The notes below the pieces were generated by a model. It was not told the origin of the DNA and searched no databases. It worked only from the letters and a program-made list of their open reading frames with translations. From assembly GCA_030066475.1 (NCBI GenBank), contig JASJBO010000101.1:1-33996 (forward strand): a stretch of DNA of 33,996 bases, given 5' to 3'. Positions within the stretch are counted from its first letter, which is position 1. Each line of letters opens with the position of its first letter. The DNA is from Myxococcota bacterium (GTDB lineage: Bacteria > Myxococcota_A > UBA9160 > PR03). A program made the translations under genes and the position numbers. Of this stretch, positions 24,676 to 33,100 are shown piece by piece.

Positions 24676-24685
24676 CGAAGCTTCG
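24676..24685. promoter_or_regulatory. Palindrome upstream of the NhaR-like gene
   Basis: CGAAGCTTCG is a perfect 10-base palindrome, 13 bases upstream of the GTG of the LysR-type gene and within the 89-base divergent region shared with the HPF-like gene. LysR proteins often bind such sites to control themselves and the divergent gene; that role is inferred. Confidence 0.35.
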
Positions 24686-24751
24686 GTTCGGACGAAGAGT
24701 AACTCGCGACACCGCGGCTTTCTCGAACCGGGTCGACGGGGCGGGGGCAGC

Positions 24752-25081
24752 GTGAGACTCGCCGTCCGCGCGCGTCACCTCGAGCTGCCGGCCGCCCAGC
24801 GCGTCCGGATCGAGAGCCGCGTGCGGCTCTCGGTCGGACACCAGGTCGCAGAGGTCGAAGCGGCCCAGGTCCTGCTGGAGGGGCCGACGTCGCGTCGCCG
24901 CGGCCTGCGCTGCCAGCTCGCCCTGTCCTGTCTCGGAGGAGAGCGCGTCTCGTTCGACGAGACCGGACGCGACCCGGACGAAGCGCTCGACCTCGCGCTC
25001 TGGCGGCTGCGCGGCTGGCTCCGACGCCGCGAGCGCGTGCGCGCGTACGGCGCGCCCGACGCGGCGGAGGGCGGCGCGTAG
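24752..25081 (+). CDS. HPF/RaiA-like ribosome-associated protein
   Basis: A 109-residue protein with the beta-alpha-beta-beta-beta-alpha pattern of hibernation-promoting factors. A start of VRARHLELPAAQRVRIESRV is followed by VAEVEAAQVLLEGP, then CQLALSCLGGERVSFDETG, then a final helix DEALDLALWRLRGWLRRR. Those proteins bind the 30S subunit and stop translation in stressed or stationary cells. The GTG at 24752 gives the normal start of the fold; a GGCGGGGG run precedes it. It lies divergent to an NhaR-like gene, which points to stress-linked control (inference). No long-form dimerisation domain is present. The match is by pattern only. Confidence 0.65.
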   Translation: MRLAVRARHLELPAAQRVRIESRVRLSVGHQVAEVEAAQVLLEGPTSRRRGLRCQLALSCLGGERVSFDETGRDPDEALDLALWRLRGWLRRRERVRAYGAPDAAEGGA

Positions 25082-25131
25082 GAGGTGGTGACCGACCTCC
25101 GCCCCGCCGCGCCGTGGTACCCTGTGGAGCC

Positions 25132-25206
25132 GTGCCGCGCCTCGGCAGTCGCACCGCGCTGATTCCCGTCCGAAGCGGAGGCGGCGGTCGATGGCACCGC
25201 GCCTGA
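25132..25206 (+). CDS. Possible 24-aa leader ORF before the histidine kinase
   Basis: A GTG-initiated frame (MPRLGSRTALIPVRSGGGG, then RWHRA) overlaps the first 16 bases of the kinase gene. GGAG is 2 bases before the GTG, and an extended -10-like TGGTACCCT lies at 25114-25122. Its RTALIPVR (residues 7-14) is identical to residues 8-15 of the LDI-like protein, yet the codons differ at seven of eight third positions. That suggests the peptide itself is selected. It could be a regulatory leader or the decayed start of another gene. Confidence 0.35.
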   Translation: MPRLGSRTALIPVRSGGGGRWHRA

Positions 25207-27971
25207 CGCGCCGCGATCGCGCGCTGCTGCTGGCGACCCTTCCGCTCTTCGCCGCGGTGTTCGGTCTGCACGTCTACGAGACCGCCCGCAGCGGCCTGGC
25301 GCAGCTCCCCGTCTACGCGCACTGGCAGCCTGGGGACTATCCGCTCGTGGGCGGCTACCGGCTCGAGACCGACAGCTCGGGCAGCGGGCTCGAGGTGGGC
25401 GACCGCCTGCTCCGGGTCGGCGACCGCGATCTGCGCGGAGTCGGCTACGTGGGCTTCCACGCCATCGGGCTCGCCCGGACCGCGCCGGGCCACCCCGTCC
25501 CGCTGGTCTTCGAGCGCGACGGCGAGCGCGGGACCGTCCCGCTCGAGGCCCGGCCGCACGCGCGGCGCTGGTCGCGCATCCCGATCCTGCTGCTGATCCC
25601 GGGCTTCTGCGCGCTGCTCCTGCTGCGCGCGCCGGGCCAGCCCGACGCGCAGCGCTTCTACCTGTGCTTCATGACCTACGCGATCGGGCAGGCCCAGTTC
25701 TACGGCGGGCCCGAGTGGAAGTCGTGGGCGGCCGCGGGCGTCTGGAGCCTGGCCTCGCCGCTGATGCTGTTCTTCATGCTGCGCTGGGTCCGGCTGTTCC
25801 CGCCCGAGATGCCCGAGGACCGCAGGGCGCCGGCGTGGCTGCCGGTCGTCGCGGCGCTCACCTACGTGGTGGTGGTGCGCCTGAACTACCTGATCGGCTG
25901 GCCGTTCCCGATCGACTGGGTGCCGCGCGTCTCCTACGCGACGTCCGGGGTCATGCCCTTCCTGGGGATCCTGGTGCTCTCGTGGAACTACCTGCAGGCG
26001 CGGCCTGCCGGGCGGCGCCGGCTGCGCTGGATCGTGCTCGGTACGGCGCTGGGCTCCGTGCCCGTGGCGGTGTCGGGCCTGGCTCCGCTGCTGGTGCCGA
26101 GCTGGGCGGGCTTCCGCGAGGCCTTCGCGCTGGGCTTCCTCTCGAGCGCGATCTGGATCGTCGGCGCCGCGCTGGGCGTGGTCCGCGACAACGCCTTCGA
26201 CGTGGACCGGCTGATCGGCGCCACCGCCGCCTGGTCGCTGGCGGCCGCCGGCGCCGTGGCGGGGCTGGCGATCGCGGTGCCGGCAGCCTCGGCCTGGATC
26301 GCCGTCGTCTCGGGCCTCGCCCCGACCGTGGTGCGGCTGGCGCTGGCCGCCCTGCTGGGCGCGCTGGCGTTCGCGGCGGCGCTGGCGCTGCGTCCCCGCA
26401 TCGATCGCCTGCTGTTCCCGGGGCGCGTGCGACTGCAGCGGGGTGCCGAGAGCCTCGTCGAGAGCCTGGCGCACTGCGAGAGCCCGGACGCGCTGCTGGA
26501 GCGGGGCCGCACGGGCGTTGCGGAGCTGTTCGAAGCCCGCGGCACGGCGCTCTACCGCCGGGAGCCGGACGGCCTGCGCCTGTGGGCGGCGGAAGGGCTC
26601 GCGCCGCCGCCGCGGCTCGGACCGGACGCGACCCTGCCCGTCCGGGCCCGCCCCCGCAACGCGGGGCGGAGCTTCGGGGCGGACGTCGACCTCGTGCTCC
26701 CGCTGCGCTGCGACGGCCGGATCGACGCCCTGATCGCGCTCGGCCCGAAGCGCTCGGGCGACATCTACACGACCAGCGACGCCGAGGCGCTGGCGTCGCT
26801 CGGGGCACGCCTCGAGACCGAGTGGCTGCGCTTCCAGAAGAGCGCGGCGGACCGGGAGAGCGCGGCGAAGACCGGTCTGCTGGCGGCGGCCGGGCACGAC
26901 CTGCGCCAGCCGCTGCACGCCGTCTCGCTGCTGGCGGACGCGCTGCGCAACAAGCTCGATGATCCCGAGCTCCGGTCGATCGTGCAGCGCATCGGCGACG
27001 CGACGCAGGACCTCGACGAGATGCTGACCGGCCTGCTCGACCGTTCGAAGCTCGATGCGGGTCTGGTGGCCACCCCGGGGCCGCTGGCGCTCCAGGAGGT
27101 CTTCGACGCGGTCGAGCGCGACTTCGCGTCGCAGGCCGAGAGCGCGGGCGCCGTGCTGCGAGTGGTGCCCACGCGGCTGTTCGTGCGCAGCGACCGGCAG
27201 CTGCTGGCCCGCATCGTGCGCAACCTCGTGAGCAACGCACTGCGCTACGCGCCGGGCGGCCACGTCCTGGTCGGCGCCCGCCGGCGCGGCGACGAGGTCG
27301 CCATCGAGGTGCGCGACGACGGGCGCGGCATCCCCGAGGCGGAGCAGCAGCGCATCTTCGAGGCCTTCCGCCAGCTTCCCGGGGCCGCCCACCCGGGCGG
27401 CCTCGGGCTCGGCCTGTCGATCGTCGACGGCCTGGCGCGCGTGCTCGGGCACCGGGTGGCGCTGCGCTCGGCCCCGGGGCGCGGCTCCACCTTCGAGGTG
27501 CGCGTGCCGCGCGTGGCGCGCGAGGCGGTGCCGCCGCCGCAGGCCGCTCCCGACGGCGCGGCGGCGAGCGTGCAGGGCCGACGCGTCCTGGTCGTGGACG
27601 ACGACCCGCGCGTCCTCGACGCCGTCGAGACCGCTCTCACGGAATGGGGCTGCCAGGTGCGCGCGGCCCGCGACGCCCGCGAGGCCGTGGCAGCCGTCCA
27701 GGGCTGGGAGCCGCAGTTCGTGCTGTGCGACTACCGCCTGGAGGGCGGCACCACCGGGCTCCAGGTGCTGGACGCCCTGCGAGGAGAGCTGGGCGGCGAG
27801 CTGCGCGCCGCGCTGGTCACGGGCGAGTCCCAGCCGGGCGACCTCGAGGCGGCGCGCGCCGCCGGGCTGCCAGTGCTGCGCAAGCCCGTGCGAGCGGCGC
27901 GGCTGCGGGCGCTGCTGGCGGCGGCGAGCGCGGGCCCGCGCGATCGGGGCTCGGCCGACGCCGAGGACTAG
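25191..27971 (+). CDS. Membrane-bound hybrid sensor histidine kinase with PDZ and GAF-like domains
   Basis: A 926-residue sensor. Helix 1 (residues 12-30) is followed by a PDZ-like domain (LEVGDRLLRVGDRDLRGVGY, residues 50-125) that should lie in the periplasm. Seven or eight more helices (127-405) follow, then a GAF-like region (420-545). The kinase core has H569 in AAAGHDLRQPLHAV, the N box NLVSNALRYAPGG, and G boxes DDGRGIPEAE and GGLGLGLSIV. The receiver domain shows VVDDDPRVLDAV, Asp847 in CDYRLEGG and the lysine of LRKPVR. No DNA-binding output is attached, so a downstream partner is needed; the NarL-type regulator at 29407 is one candidate (inference). The ATG at 25191 has a GGAGGCGG sequence nearby and overlaps the 24-codon ORF. 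Confidence 0.92.
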   Translation: MAPRLTRRDRALLLATLPLFAAVFGLHVYETARSGLAQLPVYAHWQPGDYPLVGGYRLETDSSGSGLEVGDRLLRVGDRDLRGVGYVGFHAIGLARTAPGHPVPLVFERDGERGTVPLEARPHARRWSRIPILLLIPGFCALLLLRAPGQPDAQRFYLCFMTYAIGQAQFYGGPEWKSWAAAGVWSLASPLMLFFMLRWVRLFPPEMPEDRRAPAWLPVVAALTYVVVVRLNYLIGWPFPIDWVPRVSYATSGVMPFLGILVLSWNYLQARPAGRRRLRWIVLGTALGSVPVAVSGLAPLLVPSWAGFREAFALGFLSSAIWIVGAALGVVRDNAFDVDRLIGATAAWSLAAAGAVAGLAIAVPAASAWIAVVSGLAPTVVRLALAALLGALAFAAALALRPRIDRLLFPGRVRLQRGAESLVESLAHCESPDALLERGRTGVAELFEARGTALYRREPDGLRLWAAEGLAPPPRLGPDATLPVRARPRNAGRSFGADVDLVLPLRCDGRIDALIALGPKRSGDIYTTSDAEALASLGARLETEWLRFQKSAADRESAAKTGLLAAAGHDLRQPLHAVSLLADALRNKLDDPELRSIVQRIGDATQDLDEMLTGLLDRSKLDAGLVATPGPLALQEVFDAVERDFASQAESAGAVLRVVPTRLFVRSDRQLLARIVRNLVSNALRYAPGGHVLVGARRRGDEVAIEVRDDGRGIPEAEQQRIFEAFRQLPGAAHPGGLGLGLSIVDGLARVLGHRVALRSAPGRGSTFEVRVPRVAREAVPPPQAAPDGAAASVQGRRVLVVDDDPRVLDAVETALTEWGCQVRAARDAREAVAAVQGWEPQFVLCDYRLEGGTTGLQVLDALRGELGGELRAALVTGESQPGDLEAARAAGLPVLRKPVRAARLRALLAAASAGPRDRGSADAED

Positions 27972-28008
27972 CGCTAGGGCTAGGAGTCTGCGCGGCAGAA
28001 CCGCCCTG

Positions 28009-28112
28009 CAAGCGCCCGAAGGGCGCGCGCAGTGAGGCAGAGCCGAACGAAGTCCACCAGCAAGCGCCCGAAGGGCGCGCGCAGTGAGGCGGAGCCGAAC
28101 GAAGTCCACCAG
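28009..28112. repeat. Two tandem 52-bp repeats with an internal hairpin
   Basis: Two head-to-tail 52-base units (28009-28060 and 28061-28112) differ at one base. Each begins CAAGCGCCCGAAGGGCGCGC, which holds the inverted repeat GCGCCC-GAA-GGGCGC, and ends AACGAAGTCCACCAG. They fill the gap between the convergent histidine kinase and FG-GAP genes and stop exactly before the FG-GAP stop codon. They look like a dispersed repetitive extragenic element and may double as a two-way terminator. Confidence 0.75.
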
Positions 28113-29252
28113 CTAGGGGTGCCAGGGCTTCGACCAGCTGACGCTGTCGAAGCCGGCGTTCGTCGGCGGGAGCGGGCCTTCCTCGATGGGAGCGAGGCCG
28201 TCCATGAGGTAGCCGGTCGTCTGGCCGTCGGGCGTCTCGAGAACGAGGTCGGCCTTGCCGTCTCCATTCAGGTCCGCGAAGCCGTCGAAGTCGCGGAGTG
28301 GGCCCGAAAGGAAGGTCAGGGTCGATTCGAGCAGGGTTGCGCCGTCCATGAGATGGATCAGGAGGAAGCCATCGTCGAAGACCCGGTCCGCCTTGCCGTC
28401 GCCATTCAGGTCCGGGAAGCCGAGGTCGTTGGCGTTTCTGCGCGGCCCTGGGACGGGGGCCGCGTCGAGGAGAGTGGGCCCGTCCATCAGGAACAGCACT
28501 GCGAAAGACGTGGAAGTGCTGTCGATGACCTTGTCGGCCTTGCCGTCGCCGTTCATGTCCGGGAAGCCGGCGGTCACGTAGCCGGCCGGCGTGCCCGGGA
28601 TGGTGGCGGCGTCGAGCAGGGTGCTTCCGTCCATCAGGAAGACGACGCTGTGGCCGGTGGTGGTGCTCTCGATGACCTTGTCGGCCTTGCCGTCGCCGTT
28701 CATGTCGGGGAAGCCGGCGGTCATGTAGCCCGGTGTGGTCCTCGGGATGGCGGCTGCTTCGAGCAAGGTGAGGCCGTCCATCAGGAAGACCACGCTGTGA
28801 CCGGTGGTGGTGCTCTCGATGACCTTGTCGGCCTTGCCGTCACCGTTCATGTCGGGGAAGCCGGCGGTCACGTAGCCGGCCGGCGTGCCCGGGATGGTGG
28901 CGGCGTCGAGCAGGGTGTCGCCGTCCATCAGGAAGGCCGCCGTGTGGCCCATGCTGTCGTTCTCGACGACCTTGTCGGACCTGCCATCGCCGTTCAGGTC
29001 CGGGAAGCCCGCGGTCGAGTAGCCCGCCGAGGTCCCGGGGATCGTCGATACCGAGATTCGCGTGAGCCCGTCGAGCAGAGAGACGACGCTGAATCCCGTC
29101 GCGATGTCCTCGATGACCTTGTCGGACTTTCCGTCCCCGTTCAGGTCCGGGAAGAAGGCGAGCGGTTCCGATGGCGTAGCCCCGGCAAAGGCGGAGGTCG
29201 GCGCGAGGAGGAGGACGCTCGCGCCCAGGAGGGCGCGCAAGGCTGCGATCAT
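28113..29252 (-). CDS. Secreted FG-GAP/VCBS-like repeat protein
   Basis: A 379-residue exported protein. A signal peptide (MIAALRALLGASVLLLAP, cut near AFA) is followed by seven repeats of about 49 residues, each with a calcium-loop motif DxNGDGKxDKV and a hydrophobic strand (VVFLMDGLTLLDAA). Such repeats build beta-propeller-like, calcium-binding surface or secreted proteins. Three central repeats are nearly identical at the DNA level, so the array has recently expanded or been homogenised. The ATG at 29252 has GGAG 6-8 bases before it. The product has no PEP-CTERM or other sorting signal at its end (SWSKPWHP), so it is probably secreted or periplasmic. Its partner and ligand are unknown. 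Confidence 0.85.
   Translation of the reverse strand: MIAALRALLGASVLLLAPTSAFAGATPSEPLAFFPDLNGDGKSDKVIEDIATGFSVVSLLDGLTRISVSTIPGTSAGYSTAGFPDLNGDGRSDKVVENDSMGHTAAFLMDGDTLLDAATIPGTPAGYVTAGFPDMNGDGKADKVIESTTTGHSVVFLMDGLTLLEAAAIPRTTPGYMTAGFPDMNGDGKADKVIESTTTGHSVVFLMDGSTLLDAATIPGTPAGYVTAGFPDMNGDGKADKVIDSTSTSFAVLFLMDGPTLLDAAPVPGPRRNANDLGFPDLNGDGKADRVFDDGFLLIHLMDGATLLESTLTFLSGPLRDFDGFADLNGDGKADLVLETPDGQTTGYLMDGLAPIEEGPLPPTNAGFDSVSWSKPWHP
28522..28962 (-). repeat. Three 147-bp tandem repeats inside the FG-GAP gene
   Basis: Units begin at 28522, 28669 and 28816, each exactly 147 bases (49 codons), and differ at few positions, most clearly at the variable ends. A fourth, more diverged copy starts at 28963. 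The near identity shows recent in-frame duplication and makes the gene liable to copy-number change. Confidence 0.85.
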
Positions 29253-29276
29253 CTCGTCTCCGTTTGCTCGACTGTT

Positions 29277-29291
29277 CGGGGCCAGGCCCCG
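29277..29291. promoter_or_regulatory. Perfect inverted repeat upstream of the FG-GAP gene
   Basis: CGGGGCC-A-GGCCCCG is a 7-base perfect inverted repeat around one base, 24 bases upstream of the ATG. It could be a regulator-binding site or a stable hairpin in the 5' leader; a terminator role is less likely at this place. The rest of the 154-base gap to 29406 shows nothing clear. Confidence 0.35.
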
Positions 29292-29406
29292 ATAGAGGCC
29301 GCCCAGCATAGGAGGGGTGGCAGAGGGGAGGCAACGAGGCGACACCTGCCTCGGCTGGCACTCCGGGAGCTTGCGGGGGCGTCCGCCGCGCGAGGCGCTC
29401 CCCCGG

Positions 29407-30024
29407 TCAGCCCGCCTCGTCGAGGCCGAGCTCCCGCATCCGCATCGCCGCCTCGGTGCGGTTGCTCACGTCGAGCACCTCGTAGATGCGCACGATGTGC
29501 GTCTTGACCGTGCCCGCGGCGATCCCGAGCACGCCCGAGATCTCCTTGTTGGTCAGCCCGCGCGCCATCAGGCGCAGCACCTCGACCTGGCGCGGCGTGA
29601 GGTCCGGGGCGGGCGCCGCCTCGGCCGCGTCGAGCATGAGCGGCGGGACGTAGACGCCACCCGACAGCACGAGGCGCAGGGCGCTCAGCAGCACCGAGCC
29701 TCGCGTCGACTTCGGGATGAAGCCCGCGGCGCCGGCATCGAGCGCGCGCTTCACGTCCCGCGCTCGCTCCGAGGCCGACAGCATCACAACCGGCACCGCT
29801 GGGTGGTCGCGGCGCAGGCGCTCGAGCGCGGCGAAGCCGTCCATGCCGGGCAGACCGAGGTCCAGCAGGACCAGGTCGAGATCGTCCTCCCCCGCACGGA
29901 CCTCGGCGAGCGCCGCCTCCGCATCGCCGACCCCGGTCAGCTCGACGGGCTCGCCGAGCTGCTCGAGCACGAGCTCGAGACCGTCGCGAAACAGCGCGTG
30001 GTCGTCGCACAGCAGGATCCGCAT
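29407..30024 (-). CDS. NarL/LuxR-family response regulator
   Basis: A 205-residue regulator. The receiver domain has acidic CDDHALFRDG, the phosphoacceptor Asp in LVLLDLGLPGMDG (about residue 54), and the conserved lysine in FIPKS. The C-terminal LuxR helix-turn-helix is LTPRQVEVLRLMARGLTNKE, then GTVKTHIVRIYEVLDVSNRT. All phosphorylation residues are present. The ATG at 30024 begins MRILLCDDHAL, a normal receiver start. No kinase lies beside it on the same strand. The hybrid histidine kinase at 25191 is the nearest candidate, with the FG-GAP gene, which may be a target, between them (inference). Confidence 0.92.
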   Translation of the reverse strand: MRILLCDDHALFRDGLELVLEQLGEPVELTGVGDAEAALAEVRAGEDDLDLVLLDLGLPGMDGFAALERLRRDHPAVPVVMLSASERARDVKRALDAGAAGFIPKSTRGSVLLSALRLVLSGGVYVPPLMLDAAEAAPAPDLTPRQVEVLRLMARGLTNKEISGVLGIAAGTVKTHIVRIYEVLDVSNRTEAAMRMRELGLDEAG

Positions 30025-30076
30025 GGGGCCCGGCGGAAGGGTAACAGTCCCGTCGGGCACGCCGAGCCAGACGCGG

Positions 30077-30116
30077 CGGCGGAGCTCCGAGGTCCGTCCC
30101 TCCCGGAGCTCCGCCG
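30077..30116. terminator. Perfect 13-bp stem-loop between the LamG protein and response regulator genes
   Basis: CGGCGGAGCTCCG and its exact reverse complement CGGAGCTCCGCCG enclose a 14-base loop. The stem begins 9 bases after the stop of the minus-strand LamG gene and ends 52 bases before the ATG of the response regulator. It probably ends or attenuates transcription between the two. No T-run follows, so it would need Rho or act by mRNA stabilisation. Confidence 0.6.
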
Positions 30117-30125
30117 AAGCCGGCG

Positions 30126-33100
30126 TCAGCGCACGAATGCGGACGGTCCGGGCGGCCCCCCGAACTGCGCGCGGAAGGCGTTGAAGTCGCGGATGCCGAC
30201 CACGCCGTCGGAGTCGGCGTCGGCGGCGGGATCGAACTCGGGGTCCGCGTCGCTTCGGCCGAACTGCTCGCGCAGCACGACGAAGTCGGAGATCCCGACC
30301 CAGCCGTCCTGGTCGAAGTCCGCGTCGCAGGCGTTCCCCCAGCCGTCGCCGTCCGTGTCGACCTGATCGCGGTTGGCCACCTCGATGCAGTTGTCGCGCT
30401 CGTCGCCCGTGCCGTCCTCGTCGAAGTCGAGCGCGGGCGCGGCCGCGGAGCTCGGGTACTCGCGGTAGCCGAGGGCGTCGGTGCGCTTGGGCGCCTCGAC
30501 GGCCCGGCCCGCCCCGAGCAGGGCGTGGTGGCGGTTGACCGAGGTGTCGAAGGCGACCTGGAGCGGCCCCTCGTCGAAGCGCCAGAAGCCGGCCAGCCCG
30601 AAGGCGTCGGGCGCGACGGGCGCCGCCCACGAGGCTGCGATCTCCGCGGCCGTGCGCGCCACGTGCCAGACGCGCACCTCGTCGATGGCGCCCTGGAAGC
30701 GCTGGCCGCCGCCACTGCCGGTGGGCAGCGCGTCGTCGGCCTGGCGCCCCCCGATGCGGAGCTGGCCCATCTCGGGGTGCCGATCGCCGAGCGGGCCGCT
30801 GGCGGCGCGCGCATCGGCCAGCGCGCCGTTCAGGTAGACCCGCGCCTCCCCGGCCGCGGCGTCGTAGACCAGCGCCACGTGGCTCCAGACGTTCTCCGGC
30901 ACCTCGACGCCGGTGGTGACGGCGGTCCAGCCCGGACTCTGGTTGGCCAGGGCGTAGACGACCTGCCCCGCCGGGTTGCGGCCGAGCCAGAACTCGCCCT
31001 CCTTGCTGACGAACAGACCGCCCGCCGCGCCGCTGCCCGGGCCGGTCGGCAGCACCCACGCCTCGAGCGTGAGCGCGTCCTCGGCCACCAGCTCGCTCGC
31101 GGCCAGCGACTCGACGACGCTCACCTGATCGTCGATCCCGTCGAAGACGAGGGCGCCGCCGGGGCGCCGGCGGTCCTCGGCGCTGCGCCGCGGGGCGCGG
31201 TCGGCGCCGAGCGCGTCGAGGGCCAGGTCGATGCCGTTCGGCCCGTCGTCGAACGCCGCGTTGCCGGCGATCTCCGCGAACTCCCAGCTCGCCATCAGGC
31301 CCGGGGCCTCGCCGGAGGGCGACGCGTCGAGCCCCTCGCGGAGCTGCGCCGCCGTGCGCGCCGTGGCCCACAGCCGCACGCCGTCGATCTGGCCGGCGAA
31401 GGGCTCGTCGAGGAGCGGGTGGCCGCCGATGCGCAGCTCGCCGGCCCCGGCGGTGAGGTCCCCGATGGCGCCCGAGGCGTCCTCCCGATGCACGACCCGG
31501 CCGTTCGCGAAGGTGCGCACGCTCGCGCCGTCGTAGACCACGGCCACGTGCGTCCAGGCGCCGGGTGCTGGCGCGTAGCCGGTGGGGACCGGCGCCCCGC
31601 CGCCCGGGTAGGCGATGGCGTGGGCCAGCTCGCCGTCCGCCAGCATCAGCTCGTACTCGCCCTCCTTGCTCAGGATCACCGCGACGCCGGAGGTCACCGT
31701 CGCGTCGGGGTCCGGGTCGGGCCGGATCCACGCCTCCATCGTGAGCGAGCGACCGTCGGAGGGCGGAGGCCCGACGCCGCTGAGCGGTTCCGTCCGGTCC
31801 ACGATGACGGTCGCGCCCAGGGGGCAGTTCGGGTACGAGGTGGTGGACGAGATCGCGCAGCACTCGAAGCGGACCGTGACTTCGCCATCGATGCACTCCT
31901 GCTCGGTCCGGCGCACCACCGCCGTCTCGCAGGAAGACGGCGTCGAGACCACGAAGGGCTCCCGACACGCCGCGAGGGCGTCGCTCCAGGCGGGGTAGTC
32001 CGGGCTGATCGCGCTCAGCGCCTCGAGCGCCACCGGGTCGCTCACCGCGAGCGCATCGTCCACGCCGTCGAAGAACAGCGCGCCTGTGCCCGGCACGAAG
32101 GAAGGCAGCTCGGGCTGGGGCGGGTCCGCGGCATAGGTCGGCTCGACCGGCTCGGCCGGCGCCGGGGTCAGCTGGTACCCGAAGAAGGGCGCGTCGAAGT
32201 CCACCTCCAGGACGTTGGTCGCGCACATGTAGAAGCCGCCCGACAGGGGAAACGGATTCAGGCCGACTCCCATCGAGATGGCGTCGCTGGTGCCGATCAG
32301 CTCGAAGCCCTGGCTGATCTCTCCGGGCACGCGGGACCAGATCTGGGAGGTGGCGAAGTTCCCGATGTTGAAGGGGGACTGGGCCTCGAGGAAGCTCGCC
32401 CACGAGAAGCCGTCGATGACGTCGAAGGACTCGTAGATGCCGAGGCTGCTGAACAGCTCGATGCCGAGAAAGTCGAAGTTGAGTCCGGTGCACTCGGTGT
32501 AGTAGCAGCCGTAGCTGCCGTCGGCGCCGTAGGCGACGCCGAAGTCGACCACCTTGGCGACGCCGCCCACGGGCAGGGTCGGCTCGATGCCGAGGCCGGC
32601 CGTCGCGGTCAGGCCTTCGTCCATCAGGGGGCGGTGGAGCTCGGGCGTCCAGCTCGCCCGGCACAGGTCCGGGTGGATGGGGTTGAGCGGCCGGGCGTTC
32701 AGGGGCGACTCGCCGGCCGGCGGCCGGGGGTTCGGCGGCGGCGGACCGCCGGATCGGGTCGCGCCGACCACCGTCGTGTCGAGGAAGCACTGGAGCGAGC
32801 TCTCGCAGCTCTCCAGACGGCACGGCAGGCAGCGCGCCCCCTCCATGCAGGGGTCGAACGGACCGCACGACTGGCCGGGCTTCCGCTTCTCGTCACAGCG
32901 CTGCGGAACGCCGGCCTTGCAGTACAGCCCTTCTCCGCAGCCGGTGGTGAAGGCGTCGCAGGTCTCGCCCAGGAGCGCGGGCTGATGGGAGCACTCGAAG
33001 GCCGCGGTGCAGATCAGCCCGTCCGCGCAGGGCCGGTTGAAGGGGTTGGCGCACGACTCCCCCGCCTCGGGCCGCGCCACGCAGCGCGGCGGGAACTGGG

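Noticed and set aside
23739..24755. Plus-strand ORF with a strong GAGGAGG site before its ATG, opposite the LysR gene
   Set aside because: The ribosome-binding-like sequence is attractive, but the frame is wholly antisense to an NhaR-like regulator and has no protein-like features.
27968..27977. Palindrome CTAGCGCTAG at the end of the kinase gene
   Set aside because: Ten bases overlapping the stop codon in GC-rich DNA is within chance, and the neighbouring 52-bp repeats offer a better terminator.
24663..28109. Long minus-strand frame opposite the histidine kinase, continuous with the LysR gene
   Set aside because: It is antisense to a protein with complete kinase and receiver motifs; only the LysR part (23760-24662) has recognisable domains.
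28009..28962. Repeats that might be a CRISPR array
   Set aside because: The 52-bp units are directly adjacent without spacers, the 147-bp units are coding, and no cas genes are present.
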